Assembly: GCF_036322805.1 (NCBI RefSeq)
Contig: NZ_AP027272.1
Span: 3,906,001-3,970,000, forward strand
Length of the DNA: 64,000 nt
Direction: 5' to 3'
Origin: Planctobacterium marinum
Lineage (GTDB): Bacteria > Pseudomonadota > Gammaproteobacteria > Enterobacterales > Alteromonadaceae
Shown here: one piece after another, positions 16,735-25,534 of the stretch
Layout of the letters: each line of letters opens with the position of its first letter
Numbering within the stretch: position 1 is the first letter of the stretch
The notes under the pieces: model-generated
Databases searched by the model: none
Told to the model about the DNA's origin: nothing
What the model saw: only the letters and a program-made list of their open reading frames with translations
Translations under genes and position numbers: made by a program

Positions 16735-17358
16735 TTAGCTATCCATAGTCTGTTTAATTTTTTGTAGTAGCGCTTCATAACTAAAAGGTTTCTTTAATGC
16801 CTGCTGACATAAATCCTTTAAGCGTTGTGTTTGTAAAACCTCGTTTTTCTCAAGTTCTTTGGCATAACCTGTCATTAATACGATGGGCATTTTCGGCGCT
16901 AACTGCATAGCTCTTGAAGCCAATTGCAAACCATTCATGTTTCCTGGCATAACGATATCTGTTAACAATAAATCGTAATCCTGTTCAGATTTTAGCAGTT
17001 TGATACCTCGCTCAGCATTTGGTGCACAGTCAACAGTATAACCTGCCAGCTCCAATTGCTTTTGAATGATCTGCAATAATTCAATTTCGTCATCCACCAC
17101 CAAAATACGCCTGCACTCCACTGCCATTGAATCCGATTCCATAGCAATCGCCTTCGCCGGAACACTGTCGGCAGATTCACTGGAAGATTGAGAAGATTCC
17201 TGTTCCATTAACTGATTGATTTGTTCCAACGCGGCAATTGCCTTAACAACTCGACTTTTTTGCTTAGTCTGGAGAGATTGGTCATCGTGCAATAATTCCA
17301 GATGCCCCTGCATGATACCCAACAAATTATTAAGCTTGTGTTTGTTTTTAGAATTCAT
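16735..17358 (-). CDS. response regulator with kinase-less HisKA-like N terminus
   Basis: The 207-residue protein ends in a REC domain (83-205): RRILVVDDE with acidic pocket D89/D90, phosphoacceptor D134 in LLTDIVMP, T163 in LMTGY and K190 in LKKPFS. The first 50 residues, HKLNNLLGIMQGHLELL, look like the dimerisation/phosphoacceptor helix of a histidine kinase (H8), followed by a Ser/Glu-rich linker, but no ATPase domain is present. This order (H-box then receiver) resembles the C-terminal part of some hybrid kinases. It may exchange phosphate with a separate kinase and control the adjacent c-di-GMP enzymes, which is inference. Confidence 0.75.
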   Translation of the reverse strand: MNSKNKHKLNNLLGIMQGHLELLHDDQSLQTKQKSRVVKAIAALEQINQLMEQESSQSSSESADSVPAKAIAMESDSMAVECRRILVVDDEIELLQIIQKQLELAGYTVDCAPNAERGIKLLKSEQDYDLLLTDIVMPGNMNGLQLASRAMQLAPKMPIVLMTGYAKELEKNEVLQTQRLKDLCQQALKKPFSYEALLQKIKQTMDS

Positions 17359-17965
17359 GGATTCACAGCACCATCCGAGAAATAAAACCCTACCGCCTAT
17401 TGAGCATAATATAATGTGGTTAAAAACACAGTTTTATCGAAGGTTATAACCAAGAAATTGGCTTTCTTGATTAACCTGAAATAGCTGCAATAAATGCTAA
17501 TTGACACGAAAATGAAAAATAAATACTACTGAAGCCAAAACCACTATTGATATAACATATCATTTCATGCAGACTAGGTTTTGTTCAGGTACGAACAAAA
17601 TAAAAGTATTGTTTCTGGCACTCAGCTACCGAATGGTTTAATAAAACTTTCACAAGTTAGTCATCTGTTTCACAAGTAAGTCTTATTAATGCAACAAAAA
17701 ACTACGAACAATAAATTCTCCAACACCTGAACCTCTCACCAGACACCTTTCGGGGTTTTTAAATAACTCAAAGTGAATCTATAAGCACCTAAAATATATG
17801 ACATAATTCGTTCATAAAATTGACTTTATTGTCACATTTAAGTTACTGCCTCGACACAAAAACATAAAATTTATTTCATTAATCCTGCCTATCCTCGTCC
17901 GGGTTTTGCAACGCTCCGGCATTGCATTCCTCAACCCAACATTTAATTTATCAGGAATACAACAC
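17359..17965. other. 607-bp AT-rich intergenic region upstream of tandem phosphatases
   Basis: The gap separates the divergent HisKA-REC and alkaline phosphatase genes. It contains a 15-bp direct repeat (tttcacaagttagtc at 17648-17662 and tttcacaagtaagtc at 17668-17682; 20-bp spacing, one mismatch) of the size of a tandem operator. The stretch 17826-17850 (ttgtcacattt) is only weakly like one Pho-box half. I see no gene. Confidence 0.45.
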
Positions 17966-19543
17966 ATGAAGACGAACTGGATTGCTCCGGTTAGCGCATT
18001 GGCGTTAGCCGTATCCGCCGCGACTCATGCTCAAGTATTACCAGAGGTGCAAAGCAGCAGCGCCTGGTATACTGACGGTCAAACGCAAATCACCAGTAAA
18101 CTGGCCAGAGATCCAAAACAAAAAGCGAAAAACGTTATTTTGTTTGTGGGTGACGGCATGGGAATTTCAACCTTAACTGCAGCGCGTATTTTAAAGGGCC
18201 AGCAAGAAGGTAACTCCGGTGAAGAAGGTTATTTAAGCTTCGAAACCTTCCCGTTTTCAGCACAAGTCAAAACTTACAACGTCGATGCTCAAACACCTGA
18301 CTCAGCGGGTACCATGACCGCCATGATGTCCGGCCTTAAAACTGACGTGGGTGTTATCGGTGTTGATGAAGACATTGAGCGCGGGGACTGCTCAACCGTG
18401 GCGGGCAATGAAGTGGTTACCGCTCTGGAACTGGCTGAAATTAAAGGTCTTTCCACCGGTATTATTTCTACTGCTCGCATTACTCATGCCACACCTGCAG
18501 CCACTTACGCAAAATCTGCCGACCGCAACTGGGAAGATGTTTCGGATATGCCAGAAGATGCCATTGGTACCTGTGCAGATATTGCAGATCAGCTAGTGAA
18601 CTTTGAAATGTACCTCGAAAATCGCTACCCGGGTATCGATGTAGACGGTATCGAAGTGGCGATGGGAGGCGGTCGTCGTCACTTCTTGCCCAAGGATGAA
18701 GCATTCAACTCGCCTGATGCTGCAAGCAGCGTAGAAGGTGACCGCACAGATGGTCGCGATCTTACCGCTGAATGGCAGACACAATACGAAAATGGCGTAT
18801 ATGTGTATGACCAAACTGGCTTTGATGCCATTGACGCAGATTCAGTTGAGCGCGTATTTGGTTTATTTAACGAGTCTCATATGCAGTACGAAGCAGACCG
18901 TGACAACGACATCGCTGGCGAGCCTTCCATTGCCGAGATGACAGCCACTGCGATTGATGTACTGGACAACAACGATAAAGGCTTTTTCCTGATGGTGGAA
19001 TCAGGTCGTATTGACCACGGTCATCACGCTGGCAGTGCCTATGGCGCTTTGACTGACGCAATTGCTTTCGCTGATGCTGTACAAGCAGCAGTGGAAGCTA
19101 CAGATCCGGAAGAAACACTGATACTGGTTACAGCTGACCACAGCCACGTATTCACTATTGCGGGTTACCCAAAACGCGGCAACCCTATACTTGGCCATGT
19201 GGTATCTGTTGGCTCAGAAGAACCTTCACTGGCTGCTGATGGCCTGCCCTATACCACTTTGGGTTACACCAATGGTCGAGGCTACCGAGATTTAGGTATG
19301 GAAACCAATCCTGATGTCACCTACTCATTAGATGCCGTGACTGGTCGAGTAGATACTTCTGCGGTAGACACAACGCAACCTGGCTATCACCAGGAAGCGA
19401 CTATTCCTACGAGTTCAGAAACTCATGCTGGTGAAGATATTTCATTGCACGCCATGGGTCCGGGTTCTCAATATGCACAAGGTGTTATTGAGCAAAGCGT
19501 CGTTTTCCACCTTATTGATCAAGCGCTTGATCTGGTTGACTAA
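17966..19543 (+). CDS. secreted alkaline phosphatase (PhoA family), copy 1
   Basis: The start chosen is the ATG at 17966, which gives a normal signal peptide (MKTNWIAPVSALALAVSAATHAQ); the upstream in-frame ATG at 17906 would bury it. The mature enzyme of about 500 residues has the metal-binding strand ILFVGDGMGISTLTAARIL, the nucleophile region QTPDSAGTMTAMMSG (Ser in DSAGT), GGGRRHFLP, MVESGRIDHGHHAG with zinc ligands, and VTADHSHVF plus SSETHAGED near the C terminus. It hydrolyses phosphate monoesters in the periplasm or outside the cell. The next gene is a close paralogue 13 bp away, and the two are surely cotranscribed. Confidence 0.93.
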   Translation: MKTNWIAPVSALALAVSAATHAQVLPEVQSSSAWYTDGQTQITSKLARDPKQKAKNVILFVGDGMGISTLTAARILKGQQEGNSGEEGYLSFETFPFSAQVKTYNVDAQTPDSAGTMTAMMSGLKTDVGVIGVDEDIERGDCSTVAGNEVVTALELAEIKGLSTGIISTARITHATPAATYAKSADRNWEDVSDMPEDAIGTCADIADQLVNFEMYLENRYPGIDVDGIEVAMGGGRRHFLPKDEAFNSPDAASSVEGDRTDGRDLTAEWQTQYENGVYVYDQTGFDAIDADSVERVFGLFNESHMQYEADRDNDIAGEPSIAEMTATAIDVLDNNDKGFFLMVESGRIDHGHHAGSAYGALTDAIAFADAVQAAVEATDPEETLILVTADHSHVFTIAGYPKRGNPILGHVVSVGSEEPSLAADGLPYTTLGYTNGRGYRDLGMETNPDVTYSLDAVTGRVDTSAVDTTQPGYHQEATIPTSSETHAGEDISLHAMGPGSQYAQGVIEQSVVFHLIDQALDLVD

Positions 19544-19556
19544 GGAAGATTTAAAA

Positions 19557-21551
19557 ATGAAAAAGTTTATTTATACATTGATTGCTGCGTCCATTATCGG
19601 ATTGGCAGGTTGTAACGGTGACGACGGTGACCAGGGACCAGCAGGTCCGGCCGGTCCACAAGGCGCACCAGGTATTGATGGTTCTAATGGAACAGACGGT
19701 GCTGATGGCGCAAACGGTACCGATGGTTCTGATGGTGTAGACGGCAGTAATGGTCTGAACAGCTTAATTAGTCAAACGGCATTGCAGGTTGGTAATGACA
19801 ACTGTCGCAACGGCGGTGTTCAAATTGACTCTGGCCTGGATACCAATGGCGACGGCGTTTTAGATGCTGGCGAAATTACAGCCACAGAATATGTTTGCTC
19901 ACCGGCGATTGCACAGCTGGATGACGCAGCGCTGGCAACCAGCCGCACCAATGAGTACTTCATTGCCGGTCAAGCTGAAATCGCTAATGCACAAGAAATT
20001 TGGGCTGATGTAACCGACCCCACCGCTGCTCGCGCATTAAAAGCGGCTGAAGCGAAAGGACTGGTTATTGAAAAAGTCGCAGCACGCGACATTGCTGATG
20101 TTCGCGGTAAAGCGAAAAACGTTATCCTGTTTGTTGGTGACGGTATGGGTATTTCCACCGTAACCGCAGCGCGCATCCTGGATGGCCAGAACAAAGGGCT
20201 TGAAGGCGAAGAACACGTAATGGCAATGGACAACTTGCCTTTCTCAGGCTTTTCTAAAACCTATAACGTGGATGCTCAAACACCAGACTCAGCGGGTACC
20301 ATGACCGCTATGGTTGCAGGTGTAAAAACCGACGTAGGTGTTATCGGTGTCGCTGAGGGTGTTGAACGCGGTAGTTGTGCGACGGTTGCAGGTAATGAGC
20401 TGGTAACCGCATTAGAGCTAGCTGAAATTGCCGGTAAGGCAACGGGCATTATCTCAACGGCGCGTATCACTCACGCTACCCCTGCTTCTACCTATGCTAA
20501 ATCAGCAGATCGCAACTGGGAAGATATCTCTGACATGCCAGAAACTGAAACCGCCTGCGAAGACATTGCCTCTCAGTTGGTTAATTTCGAAGCTAACCTC
20601 GAAGCGCGCTTTGACGGTTTAGACGTGGATGGTATCGAGGTAGTCATGGGTGGCGGCCGTCGTCACTTCTTACCCAAAGATGAAGCATATAACTCACCTG
20701 ATGCAGCTAGCTCTGTAGAGGGCGACCGTACTGATGGTCGTGATCTTACAGCTGAGTGGCAGGCAACATATGCCGACGGTGTTTATGTTTATGACCAGAT
20801 TGGTTTTGACGACATTGATGCTGCAACTACTACACGCGTATTTGGTTTGTTCAATGAGTCGCACATGCAATACGAAGCTGACCGCGCTAACGACATCGCG
20901 GGTGAACCTTCAGTTGCTCAAATGACAGCGAAAGCGATTGATATTCTGGACAATGACAAGGATGGTTTCTTTTTGATGGTTGAGTCGGGTCGTATTGACC
21001 ACGGTCACCATGCAGGTAGTGCCTATAGTGCGTTGACCGATACCATTGCCTTTGATGATGCCGTGCAAACAGCCATCAACATGACTGACGATAGCGACAC
21101 ACTCATCATCGTTACCGCTGACCACAGCCACGTGTTTACTATCGCGGGCTATCCTAAGCGCGGTAACCCCATCCTGGGTAAAGTGGTACCTGTCGGTTCT
21201 GATGAAGTTTCGCTGGCTTCTGATGGCATGCCGTACACCACATTGGGTTATACCAATGGTCGTGGTTATCACGATTTTGGCACAGAAACCAATGCCGATG
21301 CCGTATACGCTAGTGCTAGCCCTGTTACTGGTCGCGTTGACTTAACTGATGTTGATACCACTGCACCGGGTTTCCATCAGGAAGCGTTAGTTCCGCTTTC
21401 GTCAGAGACCCATGCAGCTGAAGATGTGGGTATTTACGCAAGCGGCCCGGGCGCACACCTGGTAACCGGCACTAACGAGCAAAGCGTTATCTTCCACGTG
21501 ATGGAATATGCAGCAGATATGGTAAGCGCTGCAGAAGAAGCATTAAATTAA
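19557..21551 (+). CDS. alkaline phosphatase lipoprotein with collagen-like stalk, copy 2
   Basis: The ATG at 19557 begins a lipoprotein signal (lipobox LAGC, Cys at about residue 19). A collagen-like run of Gly-X-Y triplets follows (GPAGPAGPQGAPGIDGSNG and continuing, residues about 24-65), then a calcium-loop-like segment DTNGDGVLDAGEITATEYVC. The phosphatase domain (from about residue 180) is very like copy 1: NVILFVGDGMGISTVTAARI, DSAGTMTAMVAG, GGGRRHFLP, MVESGRIDHGHHAG, VTADHSHVF and SSETHAAED. It would be membrane-anchored and held away from the surface by the stalk, while copy 1 is free. A hairpin terminator follows at 21576-21604. It arose by duplication plus fusion to an N-terminal module. 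Confidence 0.93.
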   Translation: MKKFIYTLIAASIIGLAGCNGDDGDQGPAGPAGPQGAPGIDGSNGTDGADGANGTDGSDGVDGSNGLNSLISQTALQVGNDNCRNGGVQIDSGLDTNGDGVLDAGEITATEYVCSPAIAQLDDAALATSRTNEYFIAGQAEIANAQEIWADVTDPTAARALKAAEAKGLVIEKVAARDIADVRGKAKNVILFVGDGMGISTVTAARILDGQNKGLEGEEHVMAMDNLPFSGFSKTYNVDAQTPDSAGTMTAMVAGVKTDVGVIGVAEGVERGSCATVAGNELVTALELAEIAGKATGIISTARITHATPASTYAKSADRNWEDISDMPETETACEDIASQLVNFEANLEARFDGLDVDGIEVVMGGGRRHFLPKDEAYNSPDAASSVEGDRTDGRDLTAEWQATYADGVYVYDQIGFDDIDAATTTRVFGLFNESHMQYEADRANDIAGEPSVAQMTAKAIDILDNDKDGFFLMVESGRIDHGHHAGSAYSALTDTIAFDDAVQTAINMTDDSDTLIIVTADHSHVFTIAGYPKRGNPILGKVVPVGSDEVSLASDGMPYTTLGYTNGRGYHDFGTETNADAVYASASPVTGRVDLTDVDTTAPGFHQEALVPLSSETHAAEDVGIYASGPGAHLVTGTNEQSVIFHVMEYAADMVSAAEEALN

Positions 21552-21575
21552 GTAAAGCTTAATTTTTTCGACACA

Positions 21576-21604
21576 AATCGGGACCATAATGGTCCCGATT
21601 TTTT
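21576..21604 (+). terminator. Rho-independent terminator of phosphatase operon
   Basis: A perfect inverted repeat AATCGGGACCA/TGGTCCCGATT with a 3-nt loop (21576-21600) is followed by TTTT, 24 bp after the stop of the second phosphatase gene. Confidence 0.85.
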
Positions 21605-21629
21605 ACTGAACTAAGACAAAACTGAAATC

Positions 21630-22355
21630 ATGAAACTCAAGACACTTTTACCTCTCATTCTGCTTTTCTGCTTTCAACCAAATTCCTTCGCCAGTGAACC
21701 ATTATTAGCGAACTACGAGATTACCGTTAAGCACAATGGTCATGCACAATCCACACGACAACTAGCCTTATGGCGACTCAGTGCCAATCAAGTGGTACAT
21801 CAGTTTAACCAGCAACAGCTCTCGCAACATTGGACACTACAGAAAAATAGCCGGGTGAAATTACTTAAGTTGTTCGATGCGCACGACAGAGGCGTTGAAT
21901 ACGCAGCAGCGGATATTAAAGGCCACCAAAAGCGGGATTGGTCTGAAAAATATCAGCTACTGAGCGATGACTTTCTGGCACAGCTAAATTCAGTGACATG
22001 CTATCAAGATGATCACTATGGCAAAGTACAGGTTTTAAGTACGGAAGCCGCAACCCGCAATCTGACTGTGGAGTGGTTACCGGAATACAAACTGATCAAG
22101 TCCATCAAAACTCAGAGCAAAAACGGTACTGAGCACTGGCAACTGGTGAGTCTTTCGCGGGATAAAGAAAAAATTAGTGCCCAAGCACAACTTTGGGAAA
22201 AATATTACCTGACGGATTACGCTGATATTGGTGACAACGAATCCGACCCCTTTTTGATGCAAATGATTAACCTGGGTTTTGTTGAGGAAGCCGCGTCCGG
22301 TTTTTACAATGAAAAAGGTCAGCAGATTCAGGGACAGCATGGCCATCACCACTAA
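21630..22355 (+). CDS. periplasmic hypothetical protein with His-rich tail
   Basis: The 241-residue protein has a clear signal peptide (MKLKTLLPLILLFCFQPNSFA, cleavage after about residue 22). The mature part is rich in beta strands and shows one Cys, in SVTCYQDDHYGKVQV. It ends in QGQHGHHH, a likely metal-binding tail. I do not recognise a family with confidence. It follows the phosphatase terminator by 25 bp on the same strand, so it has its own promoter or depends on readthrough. A role in metal handling for the zinc-dependent phosphatases is possible but speculative. Confidence 0.6.
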   Translation: MKLKTLLPLILLFCFQPNSFASEPLLANYEITVKHNGHAQSTRQLALWRLSANQVVHQFNQQQLSQHWTLQKNSRVKLLKLFDAHDRGVEYAAADIKGHQKRDWSEKYQLLSDDFLAQLNSVTCYQDDHYGKVQVLSTEAATRNLTVEWLPEYKLIKSIKTQSKNGTEHWQLVSLSRDKEKISAQAQLWEKYYLTDYADIGDNESDPFLMQMINLGFVEEAASGFYNEKGQQIQGQHGHHH

Positions 22356-22474
22356 TTGAATCGCACCACTAAATGGATAGCAAGGCAAGGAAGCCGGGCC
22401 AACGCAAAAAAATCATTCGGTAAAAACTATAACCTCTAATTACATGTTAAAGTGCCCGGATACGGAATTTAGAT

Positions 22475-23581
22475 TTGTCCGAACACATGGATTTAACAGC
22501 ATTTACTGAAGAACTCAAAGCTATTGGTAAAGAGGCGGAGCGCAATAGTAGCAAAAAAGACTACTACCACATGCGCGCCATAGGCTTAATGGGACACTCG
22601 TCATTTCTGGCAGGTATTGTGGCCTGTATTAGCGAATACTATTTTGTCAGTAGCCTGTTAATCGCCTGGTCACTCATGATTAGCTGGCTACTCATGCATC
22701 ACATTGGTCACGGTGGTTATAACAAAATTACAGGTATTCCAAAGCGCTTTCACTCTAAGCATTATGCACAAGGTTGGCGTCGCTATATTGACTGGTTTGA
22801 CTGGATCAAACCCGAGGCGTGGAATTATGAACACAATTATCTGCATCATTCTTTTACCGGCGAATTAAAAGATCCCGATCTGGTAGAGGAAAACCTGGAT
22901 TGGTTGGCTTCCTCTTCTGTGCCCTGGCCGTTAAAAATAGTTGTATTGCTGTTTTTTGCGCTGACCTGGAAAATCACCTATTACTCAGCCAGAACCTTGT
23001 CTTACTTACGTGGCCACAACAAAATTGATTTTGGCAATTTCTTCGACGTCAGACAAAAATCCCAGCGAGTGATGTGGCTGCACTTATTTATCCCTTATTT
23101 CAGTGTGCACTTTGTTTTATTGCCCTTGATATTAGAATGGGCCTTTGCAGTGGGTTGGGCATTTTTAATGTGCCGTGTTGCCGCCGAGCTTTTACACAAC
23201 CTACATACGTTTCTTATTATTGTGCCTAACCATGCTGGTGATGACCTGTACCGATTTGCTGATATCGAAAAAAGTGAGCGTAAGGGTAGCGGCTATTATT
23301 TACGCCAAATCACCGGTTCGGCCAACTACCATTGCGGCAATGAGTGGCTGGATTTGTCTCAAATGTATCTAAATTATCAGATAGAGCATCACTTATTCCC
23401 GGCCCTACCAATGCGCCAATATCGACTGATTCAACCCAAAGTAAAAGCCTTGTGTGAGCAATACGGTGTACCTTATGTGCAAGAAAGCATCTGGAAGAGA
23501 GTGTGGAAAATGACCACAATTGCCACGGGTCGTAAAAAAATGAAACGTGACTTTCAGTTTTTACCCCCCGTTCAGCGTTAA
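22475..23581 (+). CDS. membrane fatty acid desaturase
   Basis: The 368-residue membrane protein has the three histidine boxes of the fatty-acid desaturase/hydroxylase superfamily: MHHIGHGGY (about 72-80), HNYLHHSF (about 124-131) and QIEHHLFPALP (about 305-315), with hydrophobic pairs between. The last box resembles the Q-x-x-H-H form of front-end or acyl-lipid desaturases. An additional HNLHTF lies at about 247. The frame opens with a TTG at 22475; the ATG at 22487 is equally possible. It stands alone, between the His-tail protein and minC. It would introduce a double bond into membrane acyl chains; regiospecificity cannot be read from sequence. Confidence 0.88.
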   Translation: MSEHMDLTAFTEELKAIGKEAERNSSKKDYYHMRAIGLMGHSSFLAGIVACISEYYFVSSLLIAWSLMISWLLMHHIGHGGYNKITGIPKRFHSKHYAQGWRRYIDWFDWIKPEAWNYEHNYLHHSFTGELKDPDLVEENLDWLASSSVPWPLKIVVLLFFALTWKITYYSARTLSYLRGHNKIDFGNFFDVRQKSQRVMWLHLFIPYFSVHFVLLPLILEWAFAVGWAFLMCRVAAELLHNLHTFLIIVPNHAGDDLYRFADIEKSERKGSGYYLRQITGSANYHCGNEWLDLSQMYLNYQIEHHLFPALPMRQYRLIQPKVKALCEQYGVPYVQESIWKRVWKMTTIATGRKKMKRDFQFLPPVQR

Positions 23582-23727
23582 AATTTTCACTAACTGTTTG
23601 ATTTTTAAGCTGTCATCTGAGTGTCACAATAATGCCGCTTGCACCCGTGGATCCGGCGCTATAAACTGCACGCAATGGGCTTTCAGAATCTCTTTCCTCA
23701 AATTTTCATCAACTAAAAATAATAAGA

Positions 23728-24432
23728 ATGTCTGAACAAACTGTAGAATTAAAAGGCACTGGTTTTACGCTATCTGTAGTAAAAATTACCAGCCCTGACC
23801 TCATCAAAGTTAAACATGAACTTGCCTCAAAAATTGCTCAGGCACCCCAGTTTTTTAACTTGGCTCCCGTGGTAATTAACCTGGAAACCTGCGAAAACAT
23901 GCCGGAATTCAACGCGTTAAAATCACTCTTATCCGAGTTGAAATTACTACCTGTTGGAATCACCGGTTGTCCTGAACCATTCAAACAAGCGGCTAATGAT
24001 GCTGGCTTTGCTTTGATGACTGCGGCGAAAAAATCCGCACCAACAGCGCCTGTGCAAAATGTCCCGCAAATCGTGGAGAAAGTGATTAAAGTCCACGAAT
24101 CTCAGCCCGGTAAAATCGTGCAGCAAAACTTGCGTTCTGGCCAGCAAATCTATGCTAAAGGCACCGATCTCATCATTGTCGGCTCGGTGAGTAATGGCGC
24201 CGAAGTCATCGCTGACGGAAATATCCACATCTATGGTGCCTTACGCGGTCGCGCTATCGCCGGGGCGTCGGGGAACAACGAGGCGCGGATTTTTTGCCGC
24301 AAGTTGCAGGCTGAACTGGTAAGCATCAATGGTCACTATTGGACTTCAGAAAAACTGCAGGACCATTGGGAAAAGAATACTTGTATTGCACTCAGCGGGG
24401 AACAGTTACATCTGACCTCGCTTGAGGCTTAA
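23728..24432 (+). CDS. minC: septum-site determining protein MinC
   Basis: The 234-residue protein matches MinC in size and layout. It has an N-terminal FtsZ-inhibiting domain (TGFTLSVVKI, FKQAANDAGFALM) and a C-terminal beta-helix domain with VQQNLRSGQQIYAKGTDLII, SNGAEVIADGNIHIYGALRG and ARIFCRKLQAELVSINGHYW. The C-terminal domain binds MinD. It opens the minCDE cluster: minD begins 15 bp on and minE 6 bp after that. Together they keep the division septum at midcell. Confidence 0.97.
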   Translation: MSEQTVELKGTGFTLSVVKITSPDLIKVKHELASKIAQAPQFFNLAPVVINLETCENMPEFNALKSLLSELKLLPVGITGCPEPFKQAANDAGFALMTAAKKSAPTAPVQNVPQIVEKVIKVHESQPGKIVQQNLRSGQQIYAKGTDLIIVGSVSNGAEVIADGNIHIYGALRGRAIAGASGNNEARIFCRKLQAELVSINGHYWTSEKLQDHWEKNTCIALSGEQLHLTSLEA

Positions 24433-24447
24433 ACATTAGGAAAAATT

Positions 24448-25257
24448 ATGTCACGAATTATTGTCGTAACGTCTGGAAAAGGCGGTGTGGGTAAAACCAC
24501 CAGCAGCGCGGCCATTGGCACAGGCCTGGCTCTGAAAGGCCACAAAACAGTTATTGTGGATTTCGATATTGGTTTGCGTAACCTTGACTTGATCATGGGC
24601 GTTGAACGCCGCGTTGTATATGACTTTGTCAATGTTATCAATGGCGATGCCAATTTAAATCAGGCGCTGATCAAAGATAAACGGGTTGATGGTTTGTATA
24701 TCCTGCCAGCCTCACAAACTCGAGATAAAGATGCACTGACTAAAGAAGGCGTGGAAAAAGTTCTGGAAGAGCTCAAGCAAACGTTCGACTTTATTATTTG
24801 TGACTCGCCTGCGGGCATTGAGCAAGGAGCTTTGATGGCACTTTACTTTGCCGATGAAGCCATTGTTGTTACCAATCCGGAAGTGTCCTCGGTGCGAGAT
24901 TCAGACCGCATTTTGGGTATTCTTGCCTCCAAATCACGCCGTGCAGAGCAAGGACTAGAGCCCGTCAAAGAACACCTGCTATTGACCCGGTACAACCCGA
25001 CACGCGTGACTGCAGGTGAGATGCTGAGTGTTGATGATGTCAATGAAATACTGGCCATTTCTCTGTTAGGTGTTATTCCCGAATCACAAGCTGTGTTGAA
25101 AGCCTCGAACCTGGGTGAACCCGTAGTTATGGATCAGGAAAGTGATGCGGGTCTGGCTTATCAAGATGCTATTGCACGCTTGTTAGGTGAAAAGCTGGAC
25201 TTCCGTTTTCTTACTGAAGAAAAGAAAGGCTTATTGAAGCGTTTATTTGGGGGGTAA
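24448..25257 (+). CDS. minD: septum-site determining ATPase MinD
   Basis: The 269-residue protein has the deviant Walker A motif SGKGGVGKTTSSAAIG at residues 9-24, IVDFDIGLRNLDLIMGVERR in Walker A' position, FIICDSPAGIEQGA (Walker B) and a C-terminal amphipathic membrane-targeting helix, KKGLLKRLFGG. It cycles on and off the membrane with ATP, recruits MinC and is released by MinE. A ribosome site AGGAAA precedes its ATG. Confidence 0.98.
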   Translation: MSRIIVVTSGKGGVGKTTSSAAIGTGLALKGHKTVIVDFDIGLRNLDLIMGVERRVVYDFVNVINGDANLNQALIKDKRVDGLYILPASQTRDKDALTKEGVEKVLEELKQTFDFIICDSPAGIEQGALMALYFADEAIVVTNPEVSSVRDSDRILGILASKSRRAEQGLEPVKEHLLLTRYNPTRVTAGEMLSVDDVNEILAISLLGVIPESQAVLKASNLGEPVVMDQESDAGLAYQDAIARLLGEKLDFRFLTEEKKGLLKRLFGG

Positions 25258-25263
25258 GCAACA

Positions 25264-25515
25264 ATGTCATTATTGAACTATTTTCGTCCGAAAAAGAAAC
25301 CTGCAGCCTCTGTCGCGAAAGAGCGTTTACAAATTATTGTGGCTCATGAGCGCAAGAAGCGCACTGGGCCCAGTTGGTTGCCGCAAATGGAGCGAGATAT
25401 TCTGGATGTGATCCGCAAATATGTGGAAATCAGCCCGGATGCCATCTCAGTGCAGCTTGAGCAAAAAGAAGATGATTTATCCGTCTTGGAACTCAATGTG
25501 ACGTTGCCGGAATAA
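25264..25515 (+). CDS. minE: cell division topological specificity factor MinE
   Basis: The 83-residue protein has the typical N terminus with membrane-binding and anti-MinCD helix ([32 protein letters not shown]) and topological-specificity domain ([15 protein letters not shown]...LELNVTLPE). Only 6 bp separate it from minD. An 8-bp perfect inverted repeat GTTGCCGG/CCGGCAAC at 25503-25524 covers its stop codon and may end the operon, though no T-run follows. Confidence 0.98.
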   Translation: MSLLNYFRPKKKPAASVAKERLQIIVAHERKKRTGPSWLPQMERDILDVIRKYVEISPDAISVQLEQKEDDLSVLELNVTLPE

Positions 25516-25534
25516 TCCGGCAACTCAATCCTCC

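Noticed and set aside
17820-17855. Possible Pho box upstream of the phosphatase pair
   Set aside because: Only one TGTCA-like half-site is seen and the second half does not fit the 11-bp repeat spacing.
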